Shown: piece by piece, positions 9,218 through 16,912 of the stretch | Layout of the letters: each line of letters begins with the position of its first letter | Numbering within the stretch: the first letter of the stretch is position 1 | Assembly (NCBI GenBank): GCA_002699125.1 | Contig: PABI01000123.1 | Span: 62,001 to 126,000, forward strand | Direction: 5' to 3' | Length of the DNA: 64,000 nucleotides | From: Anaerolineaceae bacterium | Lineage (GTDB): Bacteria > Chloroflexota > Anaerolineae > Promineifilales > Promineifilaceae | Program-made: the position numbers and the translations under genes | The notes under the pieces: generated by a model | Databases searched by the model: none | What the model saw: only the letters and a program-made list of their open reading frames with translations | Told to the model about the DNA's origin: nothing

Positions 9218-9235
9218 GATTTTTACGCACCGAAG

Positions 9236-9280
9236 AATCCAATCTTAGGAAGTCCTTAAAACTCCCTAAGATTGGATTTT
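9236..9280 (+). terminator. Rho-independent terminator after the M42 operon
   Basis: A perfect 14-bp stem, AATCCAATCTTAGG (9236-9249) with CCTAAGATTGGATT (9265-9278), a 15-base loop, and a run of Ts at the end of the right arm. It lies directly after the third M42 gene and before an AT-rich gene of different character. Confidence 0.8.
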
Positions 9281-9349
9281 CAATATCTCTCAACAGCCAT
9301 CATTTGACATTCTAGCTTACCCATTTTTCCGTTATCGGAGATTTCCAAC

Positions 9350-10366
9350 ATGAGTGATCAACCTTGGGCTTCAGGAATCAGTGAAATTCTCAAGCATGGT
9401 TTGTCCCTGTTGGACAAGGACACAGATACAAACCGGCGTCTAGCAATGATAAGTATCGACAATGCTGTTGAGCTAATGATTAAAACCTATCTTGGTTTGC
9501 CAAAACGTGTAGTTGGGTTCAAGATTTCTCGAAAAGAACTCTCAGAAATAAACTCTGGATTTCCAGATCTCCTTGACGGTTTAGAAAAATACGGAGTCGG
9601 TAAATTAAAGGGGCTGAATTTAGGGGAAATTGAATGGTATCATCGCCTAAGAAATGAACTTTATCATAATGGGAACGGATTAACTGTTGAACGGGAAAAG
9701 GTGTTAGTTTATTCAGAATTGGCTAAATTACTCTTTAATAATCTTTTTGGTTACGAGATCATCCATGAACCTACCAACGAAGAAATTCTAGGATTGTTCT
9801 TAAGAAAAATGGCAACTTTAATGAGTTTAGCGCCGATACACATGCTCCCAATATACTCCCAAAATGGAATCGTTGATAAAGATGTTGAAAAACGCATCGC
9901 AAAACTTTATGAAATCAGAGAGAAAATTGTGTTGGGTGAGAATGGTTACGGGATGCTTCTTAACAAGAAAACAATTTTTGAAGCTGAGGAATTGATTGTT
10001 TTTCTCGACAAAAATACAATAGAACTTAAAGAAAATCTACAAGAATTTGAAACCCTTACCGAACAGTACCTTAGTTTAAAAATAGAACGAACAGCTTTAG
10101 AGGCATCTTTGCCAGCCTTAAAGGAACAAATGGATAGGCTAAAGGGAAGAATAGATGACCTATTAAACAAAAATCTACTGTCTTGCCCACTCTGTGGCCA
10201 ACCAATCAGCGAGGACCATCGCGCAGTAGTGCTGCTTGAATTACAGTCGGAAGGAAGAGCTATAGGGGACCGTTATCGAGCAAATCAACAGACTATTCAA
10301 GCGCTATCCAGCTCCATCAAGCATCTGGAAACGTTAACGTTAAGGAATCCAACCGATCCTACATAA
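9350..10366 (+). CDS. HEPN-like, coiled-coil, zinc-hook protein
   Basis: Unrecognised protein of 338 residues. The N-terminal ~150 residues are helical and contain RNELYH (Arg101 to His106), the RX4H motif of HEPN RNases, followed by NG as in many HEPN toxins. Residues ~215-275 and ~290-330 are strongly charged coiled coil, with a single CPLCG motif between them (Cys279, Cys282). This layout matches the zinc hook of Rad50/SbcC, where two chains share one zinc. There is no ATPase motif. The gene is visibly AT-rich and carries none of the ACGGCCGT palindromes common around it, which points to horizontal acquisition. It stands alone on its strand. A defence or RNA-cleavage role is a possibility, not shown. 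Confidence 0.55.
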   Translation: MSDQPWASGISEILKHGLSLLDKDTDTNRRLAMISIDNAVELMIKTYLGLPKRVVGFKISRKELSEINSGFPDLLDGLEKYGVGKLKGLNLGEIEWYHRLRNELYHNGNGLTVEREKVLVYSELAKLLFNNLFGYEIIHEPTNEEILGLFLRKMATLMSLAPIHMLPIYSQNGIVDKDVEKRIAKLYEIREKIVLGENGYGMLLNKKTIFEAEELIVFLDKNTIELKENLQEFETLTEQYLSLKIERTALEASLPALKEQMDRLKGRIDDLLNKNLLSCPLCGQPISEDHRAVVLLELQSEGRAIGDRYRANQQTIQALSSSIKHLETLTLRNPTDPT

Positions 10367-10402
10367 TATCCCATCTTTTTTTTGGATTACTGCCTCCCAA
10401 AA

Positions 10403-10774
10403 TCACTGAATTGTGCCAGGGAAAAGGCGCACCCAAATCCAGGCGAGGGTCATCGTGGGGATGGCCTGGGTGAAAGGGACAAGCGACTCCACCATAGAGA
10501 CGCCGCGCAGCGCCTTTAGCCCCAGCCGGTCCAAAATAATCCAGGAAATAGGCGCAGCCAGAAAGTCCAGGGCAAAGTCAAGCAGGTCGATCATAAGAAC
10601 AACCAGAAACGGGGTGAGCAGCAAGGTTTGGCCAAAGGTAGCATCTGGGGGAATGTGGATGCGCTTGACCTGCCGCCAAACGATAAAGAGGAGCAGTAAA
10701 GCCAGAATGAGCGCCACGCCCATTAGCGTGAGAAGGGTAAGGCCAAAATTGCGTAAAAATTCAGCTGGGTCCAT
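10403..10774 (-). CDS. Small three-span membrane protein, unknown function
   Basis: About 123 residues with three hydrophobic segments: GLTLLTLMGVALILALLLLF near the N-terminus, LLLTPFLVVLMIDLLDFALD in the middle and a C-terminal segment ending in WIWVRLFPG. I place the start at the ATG at 10774 rather than the in-frame TTG at 10789, which would add five residues. No family recognised. It is on the same strand as the DUF456 membrane protein upstream and only 78 bp from it, so they may be co-transcribed. Confidence 0.5.
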   Translation of the reverse strand: MDPAEFLRNFGLTLLTLMGVALILALLLLFIVWRQVKRIHIPPDATFGQTLLLTPFLVVLMIDLLDFALDFLAAPISWIILDRLGLKALRGVSMVESLVPFTQAIPTMTLAWIWVRLFPGTIQ

Positions 10775-10852
10775 AGTGCATACTTTCAATTTCCCGGAAA
10801 CTTTCAGGCAAGCTATTGGTTCAACCAGTAGTTCCTGGGGAAATGGTTGTTT

Positions 10853-11416
10853 CTAAAAAAATCCCTGCCACAAAAAGATAACAAAAATAAAAACGCCGCC
10901 AATAAATTGGATGACCGTGGCAATCCCCCAGCCGGCCAGCCCCCCAAGTCCCGACTTTTTAGCAATCTCCCAATCACCATGCTGCCAATATTCACCCAGC
11001 AGCAGCCCGGCAATGTAGCCGGCAATGGTGCCCACAATAGGAAATAGAAACGAGCCGACGATAGCGCCCGCTGTGCCAATCAGCATCGACTTGACGGAGG
11101 CGCCCCCTTTTTTGGTGCCGAACAGAGTAAGCCAGATATCAGACGTGCCGGTGAACAGGGCAATAAAGCTGATGACGATGATAGAAGTGGTGGAAACGGC
11201 CGTAAATCCATCCACCCACGCATACACAAACACAATCACCCACATCAGCAACACCCCGGGAATAATGGGAATGATAGTGCCAATGAGGCTTACCAACAAC
11301 AGAAAAATGACAAAACCAAGGGAAACTGCTTCAAATAGCTGGGCCACAATGCCTCCGACCAAATTAATTTTCAGGTGCGACACACTTTCTCTAGAAGTCT
11401 CGGTTAACAAAATCAC
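10853..11416 (-). CDS. DUF456-family membrane protein
   Basis: Glycine-rich inner-membrane protein of 187 residues resembling the DUF456 family. It begins with a hydrophobic segment (VSLGFVIFLLLVSLIGTIIP) and IIPGVLLMW, a typical early motif of that family. The C-terminal half has glycine-zipper spans (GTAGAIVGSFLFPIVGTIAG, IAGLLLGEYW). Function of the family is unknown. The start used is GTG at 11416; no strong ribosome site is visible and no better internal Met exists. Confidence 0.65.
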   Translation of the reverse strand: MILLTETSRESVSHLKINLVGGIVAQLFEAVSLGFVIFLLLVSLIGTIIPIIPGVLLMWVIVFVYAWVDGFTAVSTTSIIVISFIALFTGTSDIWLTLFGTKKGGASVKSMLIGTAGAIVGSFLFPIVGTIAGYIAGLLLGEYWQHGDWEIAKKSGLGGLAGWGIATVIQFIGGVFIFVIFLWQGFF

Positions 11417-11494
11417 ATATCAAAGTGCGTTGCACCTCTGGTAGTTAATTTTACCGGTGAACTGTACGCAGGGAGCAACTGATCGTCGCAAAGA

Positions 11495-12724
11495 TTAGAG
11501 GGAACGGTAAGCCAGCAAAAAGCGCTCAAACACGTTAGCGAGATACGGCCGTAACTGCAAAAAGCCGTGCAGCGGCGTGTCAACAAAGTCATGATCGGCC
11601 ATTCGGTTTACCTTTTGCCAGGTGTATCGATTGGGCATCTCTTCAAACCAGGTGGCAAAATGGGGGAACCAGTTGGTGAGCACATACAGGCAGCGCGCCG
11701 CCGGGATGGCCTGGCGCATGGCCCGCGTATTAATGCGATTGCCCAACCGCTGCGACAAAGCCAGCATGTAGCTGTCGATCATTGTCTCTTCATCCACGGG
11801 CCAGGTTGGTCGTGTTCTCAAGTTAGGCGCACTTTCGGCGTCATCCAGCAGGCTGAACTGCTCAATGAAGCTGATCAAGTCACAGATGCCGGGGCCGATT
11901 GCGGCCGTTTGCCAGCTGGTTAGCCGCTGGTCCTCAAAAACGGTGACGCGCCAGCGCCGATTATTGGGATCGCCATGCAGCAAGGTATACGGTAGCTGGC
12001 GCAGCGGCTCCAGCAAAGGCACCGGATCATCCAAAAGATCGGCAACGGCCGTTAAATGCGACTCGCCCAAAATGCCCGGCCAGCCACCCAAATCACGCAT
12101 CACCACCAGCCCGTTGGCCGCCTGCAAAAAGAGCGGTGCCAGCTGTCCGGCCTGTGACAAGGCATGTTCAGACAATACCGCGGCTGGCCCTTCCTCAAAA
12201 TAAACCGATTGCTCAGCCACCAGCGACTCCCACCGGTACGCCGAGCGATCCAGCAGCAGGCCCAGGCCAGCGTTTGTTAGATCGGCCGTTTTGTCGAAGA
12301 ATACAGCGTGCAGATGGGCCAGTTTTTCCACAATGGCATTGATATCTTCGGTGGACCATCTTTCGGGAGAAATATCGTTGGGCACATCATCCAGCACGGC
12401 CCAGCCTTCGCCGTTGGGCTCTGCCTGATGCAAAAAGTGGCAGCCAGGGACCAGCTCTGGCAGGCGGGGAGCAAACTCCAGGTAAAACGCAGCTTCTGCG
12501 GCATTAATGTACCGCCCAATAAAGGCGATGGGATCAGAATGACCGGCCAATGACAGGAGGTAGCGCGTCATGCGGCGGCTGGATTGGGTATGCGGTCTGA
12601 TCGGTTTGGCAGATACGGCCGTTACCACCAACTCTTCCACTTCCATATGATCGCGCAGGAGCGCCGTCCAGGCATTGGGATCGCGTCTTTGCAGTTGGGT
12701 GGCCAGTAATTTTGATTGTCTCAT
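11495..12724 (-). CDS. Aminoglycoside-phosphotransferase-fold protein with eroded motifs
   Basis: Protein of 409 residues with the APH/choline-kinase fold. The Brenner-type loop is visible as LLHGDPNNRRW (about residues 240-250), and the following block reads SWQTAAIGPGICDLISF, equivalent to the metal-binding [IV]DW[EQ]..GPG..DL motif but with Ser-Trp in place of Asp-Trp. The conserved Asn of HGDxxxxN is also displaced. Loss of the metal-binding Asp suggests a weakened or absent kinase reaction, or a diverged subfamily using another residue. The N-terminal half carries the helper block EAAFYLEFAPRLPELVP typical of the family's small lobe. Substrate unknown. It is divergent from the lipoprotein gene to its right. 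Confidence 0.65.
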   Translation of the reverse strand: MRQSKLLATQLQRRDPNAWTALLRDHMEVEELVVTAVSAKPIRPHTQSSRRMTRYLLSLAGHSDPIAFIGRYINAAEAAFYLEFAPRLPELVPGCHFLHQAEPNGEGWAVLDDVPNDISPERWSTEDINAIVEKLAHLHAVFFDKTADLTNAGLGLLLDRSAYRWESLVAEQSVYFEEGPAAVLSEHALSQAGQLAPLFLQAANGLVVMRDLGGWPGILGESHLTAVADLLDDPVPLLEPLRQLPYTLLHGDPNNRRWRVTVFEDQRLTSWQTAAIGPGICDLISFIEQFSLLDDAESAPNLRTRPTWPVDEETMIDSYMLALSQRLGNRINTRAMRQAIPAARCLYVLTNWFPHFATWFEEMPNRYTWQKVNRMADHDFVDTPLHGFLQLRPYLANVFERFLLAYRSL

Positions 12725-12938
12725 TGCGGCTACATTGTAAAAGCTAAGTGGACACCTGACAAGCGACGACGAGACAATGAGAGCAATTCGTTTGGCCTAT
12801 TTACAAACTTCTCAGGCAGACCTGCCCCCAAATTGTCACCAATTTACCCAGATGCGGAACTTTTCTCCCAGAGACGACGTTTTCCCAGTAACCCTGGGGA
12901 ATTTATCAAGCAAAACATCAAAAATCAGGAGAGAGAAA

Positions 12939-13886
12939 ATGAACGCCAAACGTTTTTCCTGGCTGGCGGCGATGGTCGCCATGCTGCTGGTGCTGGCTGC
13001 CTGCGCCACCCAAGCAGAAACGGTGGAAGTAACGCGCGTGGTAACTGAGACGGTTGTGATGGAAGGCGAAACAGTGGAGGTTACCCGCGTGGTGACCGAA
13101 ACCGTTACCAAAAGTGCCGAGGCCTCTTTGCCCAATGGGCAACCACAAGCGCGGCTCATCATCAAAAATGGGGAGCTGGCGATTATGGTGATAGATACAG
13201 AAACGGCCGTCGCCACCGCCACCCAACTTGTTGCCGATCTGGGCGGCTACATCATCAGCCAGCAAATCTTCGACACACAGTTTGGCCTGAGTGCCGCCAA
13301 TATGCAGCTGGCCGTGCCGGTGACCCAGTTTGAAACTGCCTTGAACCAGCTGCGCGAACTGGGCCAGGTAACCAACGATTTTGCCGGTGGTCAAGACATC
13401 ACCGACGAGTACGTCGATTTAGGCTCGAAGTTAGATAACTTGATTGCCACTCGCGACCGCCTGCGCACCTTCCTGGATGACGCCGAAACCGTTGAAGAAG
13501 CGCTGCACGTCAATGACCAGCTTAAGCAGGTTGAGGAGGAGATCGCCATTATTCAAGGGCGACGTAATTACCTCAGCGACCAGGCCGCCTTTTCCACCAT
13601 TGACCTTTCGCTGCAACCGCTGCTGCCTACGCCAACACCTTCCCCCATTCCCACGGCCGAATCATGGCAGCCGGGCAACACGGCGAAGATAGCCATGGTC
13701 AACCTACAAGAATCAGCCCAGCAAACGGCCGATTTTTCCATCTACTACGGCATTATGTGTGGCCCCTGGCTGCTGCTCCTTGGTTTGGGCGTCTGGATTT
13801 TCAGCCGAATCAGGCAGCGCTTCACTACAGCTATCCCTCAGCGGGAAGGGGATAGCCAGGAAAACGAAACGCACGAATCTGCCTGA
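12939..13886 (+). CDS. DUF4349 lipoprotein
   Basis: Lipoprotein of 315 residues. The start at 12939 is chosen because AGGAGAGAG precedes it and it gives a clean lipoprotein signal, MNAKRFSW...LLVLAACAT with lipobox LAAC. After a tandem VEVTRVVTETV repeat comes the DUF4349 domain: RLIIKNGELAIMVID, then GGYIISQQ, then LAVPVTQFETALNQLRELG, then a helical hairpin of about 60 residues with DITDEYVDLGSKLDNLIATRDRL. A Pro-rich linker leads to one C-terminal membrane span (YYGIMCGPWLLLLGLGVWIF) and a short cytoplasmic tail. DUF4349 proteins are envelope proteins of unknown role. Being both lipid-anchored and C-terminally spanning is typical for the family. Confidence 0.8.
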   Translation: MNAKRFSWLAAMVAMLLVLAACATQAETVEVTRVVTETVVMEGETVEVTRVVTETVTKSAEASLPNGQPQARLIIKNGELAIMVIDTETAVATATQLVADLGGYIISQQIFDTQFGLSAANMQLAVPVTQFETALNQLRELGQVTNDFAGGQDITDEYVDLGSKLDNLIATRDRLRTFLDDAETVEEALHVNDQLKQVEEEIAIIQGRRNYLSDQAAFSTIDLSLQPLLPTPTPSPIPTAESWQPGNTAKIAMVNLQESAQQTADFSIYYGIMCGPWLLLLGLGVWIFSRIRQRFTTAIPQREGDSQENETHESA

Positions 13887-13991
13887 GCTTATCACCTTTG
13901 TGATTGATTTGTTTGGCTGATGTTAGTTTTATGAAAGCGCGATAACGGTTAAGCATGATAATCTAATGATGTATCGAGTTTGGGCTGTGTA

Positions 13992-14042
13992 GCAAATCAC
14001 AGAAAAACTTTTGAAAAGAAGCAACATTTCTTGTGATTGGCT
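13992..14042 (+). promoter_or_regulatory. Inverted-repeat element A (GCAAATCAC arms) before the 34-aa peptide
   Basis: Left arm GCAAATCACAG at 13992-14002 and right arm TTGTGATTGGC at 14031-14041 are inverted copies about 28 bases apart. The element ends 25 bp before the GTG start at 14067. Two other pairs with the same arms and nearly the same spacing lie at 50484-50535 and 53663-53711. It could be a DNA operator or a 5'-leader hairpin. Confidence 0.5.
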
Positions 14043-14066
14043 TAAATGACACTTAGGAGGTGCAAC

Positions 14067-14171
14067 GTGATCGCAATTCAACTCTCAACGATTATCATTA
14101 TTGCGCTTATCGCGCTCATCATTGGCATCATTGTTGGTGTATCGATGAGCCGGCCAGTGTCCAGATTTTAA
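14067..14171 (+). CDS. 34-residue single-span membrane peptide
   Basis: Short gene not part of any larger frame. A perfect AGGAGG lies at 14055-14060, six bases before GTG at 14067. The product is a membrane peptide: a short polar start (MIAIQLST), about 20 Ile/Leu/Ala/Gly residues, then VSMSRPVSRF with two Arg, so the C-terminus probably faces the cytoplasm. A hairpin terminator follows about 90 bp downstream, and inverted-repeat element A precedes it, so this is a complete transcription unit. Such peptides can be regulators or accessory subunits of membrane complexes, or type I toxins. No antitoxin RNA or partner gene is evident. Confidence 0.55.
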   Translation: MIAIQLSTIIIIALIALIIGIIVGVSMSRPVSRF

Positions 14172-14260
14172 GTAGGCAGATGAAGTAAGAAACGGCCGTA
14201 ACTGGCCACAAACAGTGGCACCTAGGTGCTTGATTACTTCTCAATAATATTGTACCTTTT

Positions 14261-14310
14261 CCCGCAGGTGATTGAGGTCCTCGACCTTAATTATTTGCGG
14301 GTTTTTCTTT
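14261..14310 (+). terminator. Hairpin terminator after the 34-aa peptide
   Basis: CCCGCA at 14261-14266 pairs with TGCGGG, with inner near-complementary arms ATTGAGGTC and GACCTTAAT, followed by TTTTTCTTTT. This is a canonical intrinsic terminator layout on the plus strand. Confidence 0.7.
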
Positions 14311-14432
14311 TCTGCCTGATGGGGTACTCGCCAACCGATTCCGCCAACACGCTTGATTTGTTAATAACAACTGAAAATCTTCATTGAGACCTTAACCAAA
14401 CGATGTCATTCTTTGTGCATGGAGGAAGTTCG

Positions 14433-16748
14433 ATGAAAAAAGTACTTTTTATCTTGAGCGTGTTGATTCTCTTAACTATTACCATTTCATACGCTGGCAC
14501 TGTCCAACTCAAGGCCGCTCCAGCCGTTCCTGAGGCAGTCACGCCGGATGACCCACAGGTTCCCGGAATGGGAATAATTACAAGCCGAACGATGCGAGAC
14601 GGCCGTATGGCCACTTCTAACCAGGCCATTTTAGGCCCACAAAGCTGCACCCACATGGGCGATCCCTACTCTCCGCTGGATAGCACCTGGGCAACTGGAC
14701 CCTACACCTATACCTATCGCATTTATATTCCACCCACCTATGACCATGATGTTATCCGCGTGGAACTCTTCGACCCGGACTCCATGAACGCAGACCTCAA
14801 CTCATTTACCATTAACCGATCCAATACGGCTATTAACAACGGCCTTTCAGCGTTGGCTTCTAAAAGTTGTGGTGTAAATGGCGGCAGTTCAAGCCGGATT
14901 CAGCCTTGCCTCCTGCATACCGATGAGTTGGACTTGGTGAACGGCGCCCCTAACCTGGATCTGGATGAGGTAAATCCATATTGGTTTGTGCGCATCGACG
15001 AAAACCGTGTCCGAACTTCAGAAACAACGTGCGGTAGTCCCGCAGGCTACACAGCCAGCGCCAATACTCAAACGCGCTACAGCTTGTCCTACTTCGCCGA
15101 AAATCCTGATAGCACCATTGTAAAAATTCCCCTGGTAGATTACTTTGGGCAAACTGGGGATGGCGTTCGTGACGCAGGTGACCACCAGACAGATATGCGA
15201 TGGGTATCACCGGGAGCTAATGTGCCGTTTTCCACCATCGACGATCCTGGTGTCACTGTACCCGCTACGCCAAGAACCGTAGACAGTTTTGAAATTGATC
15301 TGACAACCGATGTACCCAATATTCTTGTCGAGCCAAACACCGGCGCAAGGTATCTCTATTTGGACGTACAGGCCATGAGTGGTACTTCGGAAAATGGGTA
15401 TGAAGTTTGGGCAGGTCTAGCTGATTATGTAAACATTGTCCCCAGTGAGGTGAATGCTCGCAATTTGTATCTACTCAATCATCCAGGTTCGCATGATTCT
15501 CAGGGGGTGGAAGTTACGGCCGTTAACACCCTCGTCCAAAATTCCAACTTCAACGATCCACTTGGTATTCCCCTAGCATACGTCGGGCCAGAACTAGCCG
15601 GTGAAACGATGCATATTACCATGTTTGACAGTGAGTTCGGTGCTCAACCACCATTGATTTTCTACTTTGATACGATCGCCTTCACACCTGATAATAGCAA
15701 CCTACTTGGCTATGATCCTGATCAGACTGATTGGGCTGTGGCCTTTGCGGTTGCGGGACGAGATGATCCAGATGGAATCGCTGAAGGCATTCGCTGTACG
15801 CCAGATGACTGTAATAATCAGTGGGTTGTTCCAGCCTATCAAATTTCCATCCCAGGCGATTTAAGCAGTTGCGATTGGCAAAATCCCACAGCAGAAGGCT
15901 GCACGCCCTTTTACGGCGGTCGCCTCATGGCACTTTACGATGGTGGTTTTTCAGATACTTACACCTGGGAGCTTTCCGCAGTTTTAGACAACGTTCCGAT
16001 TGATCAAACCGCCGGCTGTACCGCCTTTCCCATTGGTATTCACGAAGTAGCCCGTTCCGTCACTGCACCAGGTGCGGGCAGCAATCCGTATCCAGACGGA
16101 GGTGATTTTAGCTACCCATCCAACCCGCCAAACTATGCCAGCTTCCTGGATCATCAGGATGATGTGCCGCTGCTCAACGCCACGCCCGGCGATATTTTCC
16201 GCGTGCAAAATGGCTTTGGCGATGGCAACTTCAGCTGGCTGGTATGGAATGTTGGCATGGCCGCAGATTCAAATACGTTAGCATACAGCCTTACCTGGCC
16301 TGGCGACAGCACAGATTACAATCCATGCAGCGGGCCGGGCTGTCCCGGTGGTGCAGGCATTCCAGGCTCTGGCTTCCCTTACAATGTTCGCGGCTACATT
16401 GAACCGGTCGATCCGACAGACCAAGCTTTACATATTGGTGACTGGTTAGCCAGCAGCGCCAGCGGAATTAGCGCTTCTACTGTACAGACCCAACTGCAAA
16501 CCCACATTAACTTAGAACGCACATTGCGTTTGCCTGTTTGGAATGCTAGCACAGGTATCGGGGTAAACGGCCGTTTCCAAACCACCCAGTTCGCTATCTT
16601 TCGCATCCTTGGCTACAACATCACGGAAAACTGGCTCCTGCTCGAATTTTTGGGCTTTGATTCCAGCTGTGGCCAGGTACCGGTCGCCCCGCCCTCGGCC
16701 GACAAATTGCTCTATTTGCCGATCATCGTCAAAAACACGTCGGATTAA
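14433..16748 (+). CDS. Large secreted protein of unknown function, paralogue 1
   Basis: Start at ATG 14433, preceded by GGAGG with good spacing; upstream in-frame codons are leader. Product of 771 residues with signal peptide MKKVLFILSV...SYAGT. No recognised domain. Notable conserved stretches shared with the next gene are RTMRDGRMATSNQ, GPQSCTHMGDPYSPLDS, YRIYIPPTYDHDVIRVELFD, YLYLDVQAMSGTSENGYEVW and NHPGSHDSQGVEVTAVNT, plus many Cys that may form disulphides. The protein ends LLYLPIIVKNTSD; a similar YxPxxxx tail closes the SBBP-repeat protein at the right end of this window. It is followed by a longer paralogue in tandem, so the pair arose by duplication. Probably a cell-surface or extracellular protein. 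Confidence 0.7.
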   Translation: MKKVLFILSVLILLTITISYAGTVQLKAAPAVPEAVTPDDPQVPGMGIITSRTMRDGRMATSNQAILGPQSCTHMGDPYSPLDSTWATGPYTYTYRIYIPPTYDHDVIRVELFDPDSMNADLNSFTINRSNTAINNGLSALASKSCGVNGGSSSRIQPCLLHTDELDLVNGAPNLDLDEVNPYWFVRIDENRVRTSETTCGSPAGYTASANTQTRYSLSYFAENPDSTIVKIPLVDYFGQTGDGVRDAGDHQTDMRWVSPGANVPFSTIDDPGVTVPATPRTVDSFEIDLTTDVPNILVEPNTGARYLYLDVQAMSGTSENGYEVWAGLADYVNIVPSEVNARNLYLLNHPGSHDSQGVEVTAVNTLVQNSNFNDPLGIPLAYVGPELAGETMHITMFDSEFGAQPPLIFYFDTIAFTPDNSNLLGYDPDQTDWAVAFAVAGRDDPDGIAEGIRCTPDDCNNQWVVPAYQISIPGDLSSCDWQNPTAEGCTPFYGGRLMALYDGGFSDTYTWELSAVLDNVPIDQTAGCTAFPIGIHEVARSVTAPGAGSNPYPDGGDFSYPSNPPNYASFLDHQDDVPLLNATPGDIFRVQNGFGDGNFSWLVWNVGMAADSNTLAYSLTWPGDSTDYNPCSGPGCPGGAGIPGSGFPYNVRGYIEPVDPTDQALHIGDWLASSASGISASTVQTQLQTHINLERTLRLPVWNASTGIGVNGRFQTTQFAIFRILGYNITENWLLLEFLGFDSSCGQVPVAPPSADKLLYLPIIVKNTSD

Positions 16749-16912
16749 CGTCATGCTAACTCGCCAGCGTCCCTTTAAATTTTTAAGTGATTCCTTTGCA
16801 AAGCGTACTCTTCTCATCGGAAATAAAAAGGAAACAAAAAGCTTCATCTCAATTCACGATGTTTTACCGGTTCATCAAAGTTCCACAAATAAATTGTGGG
16901 GGAGTAAAAAAG

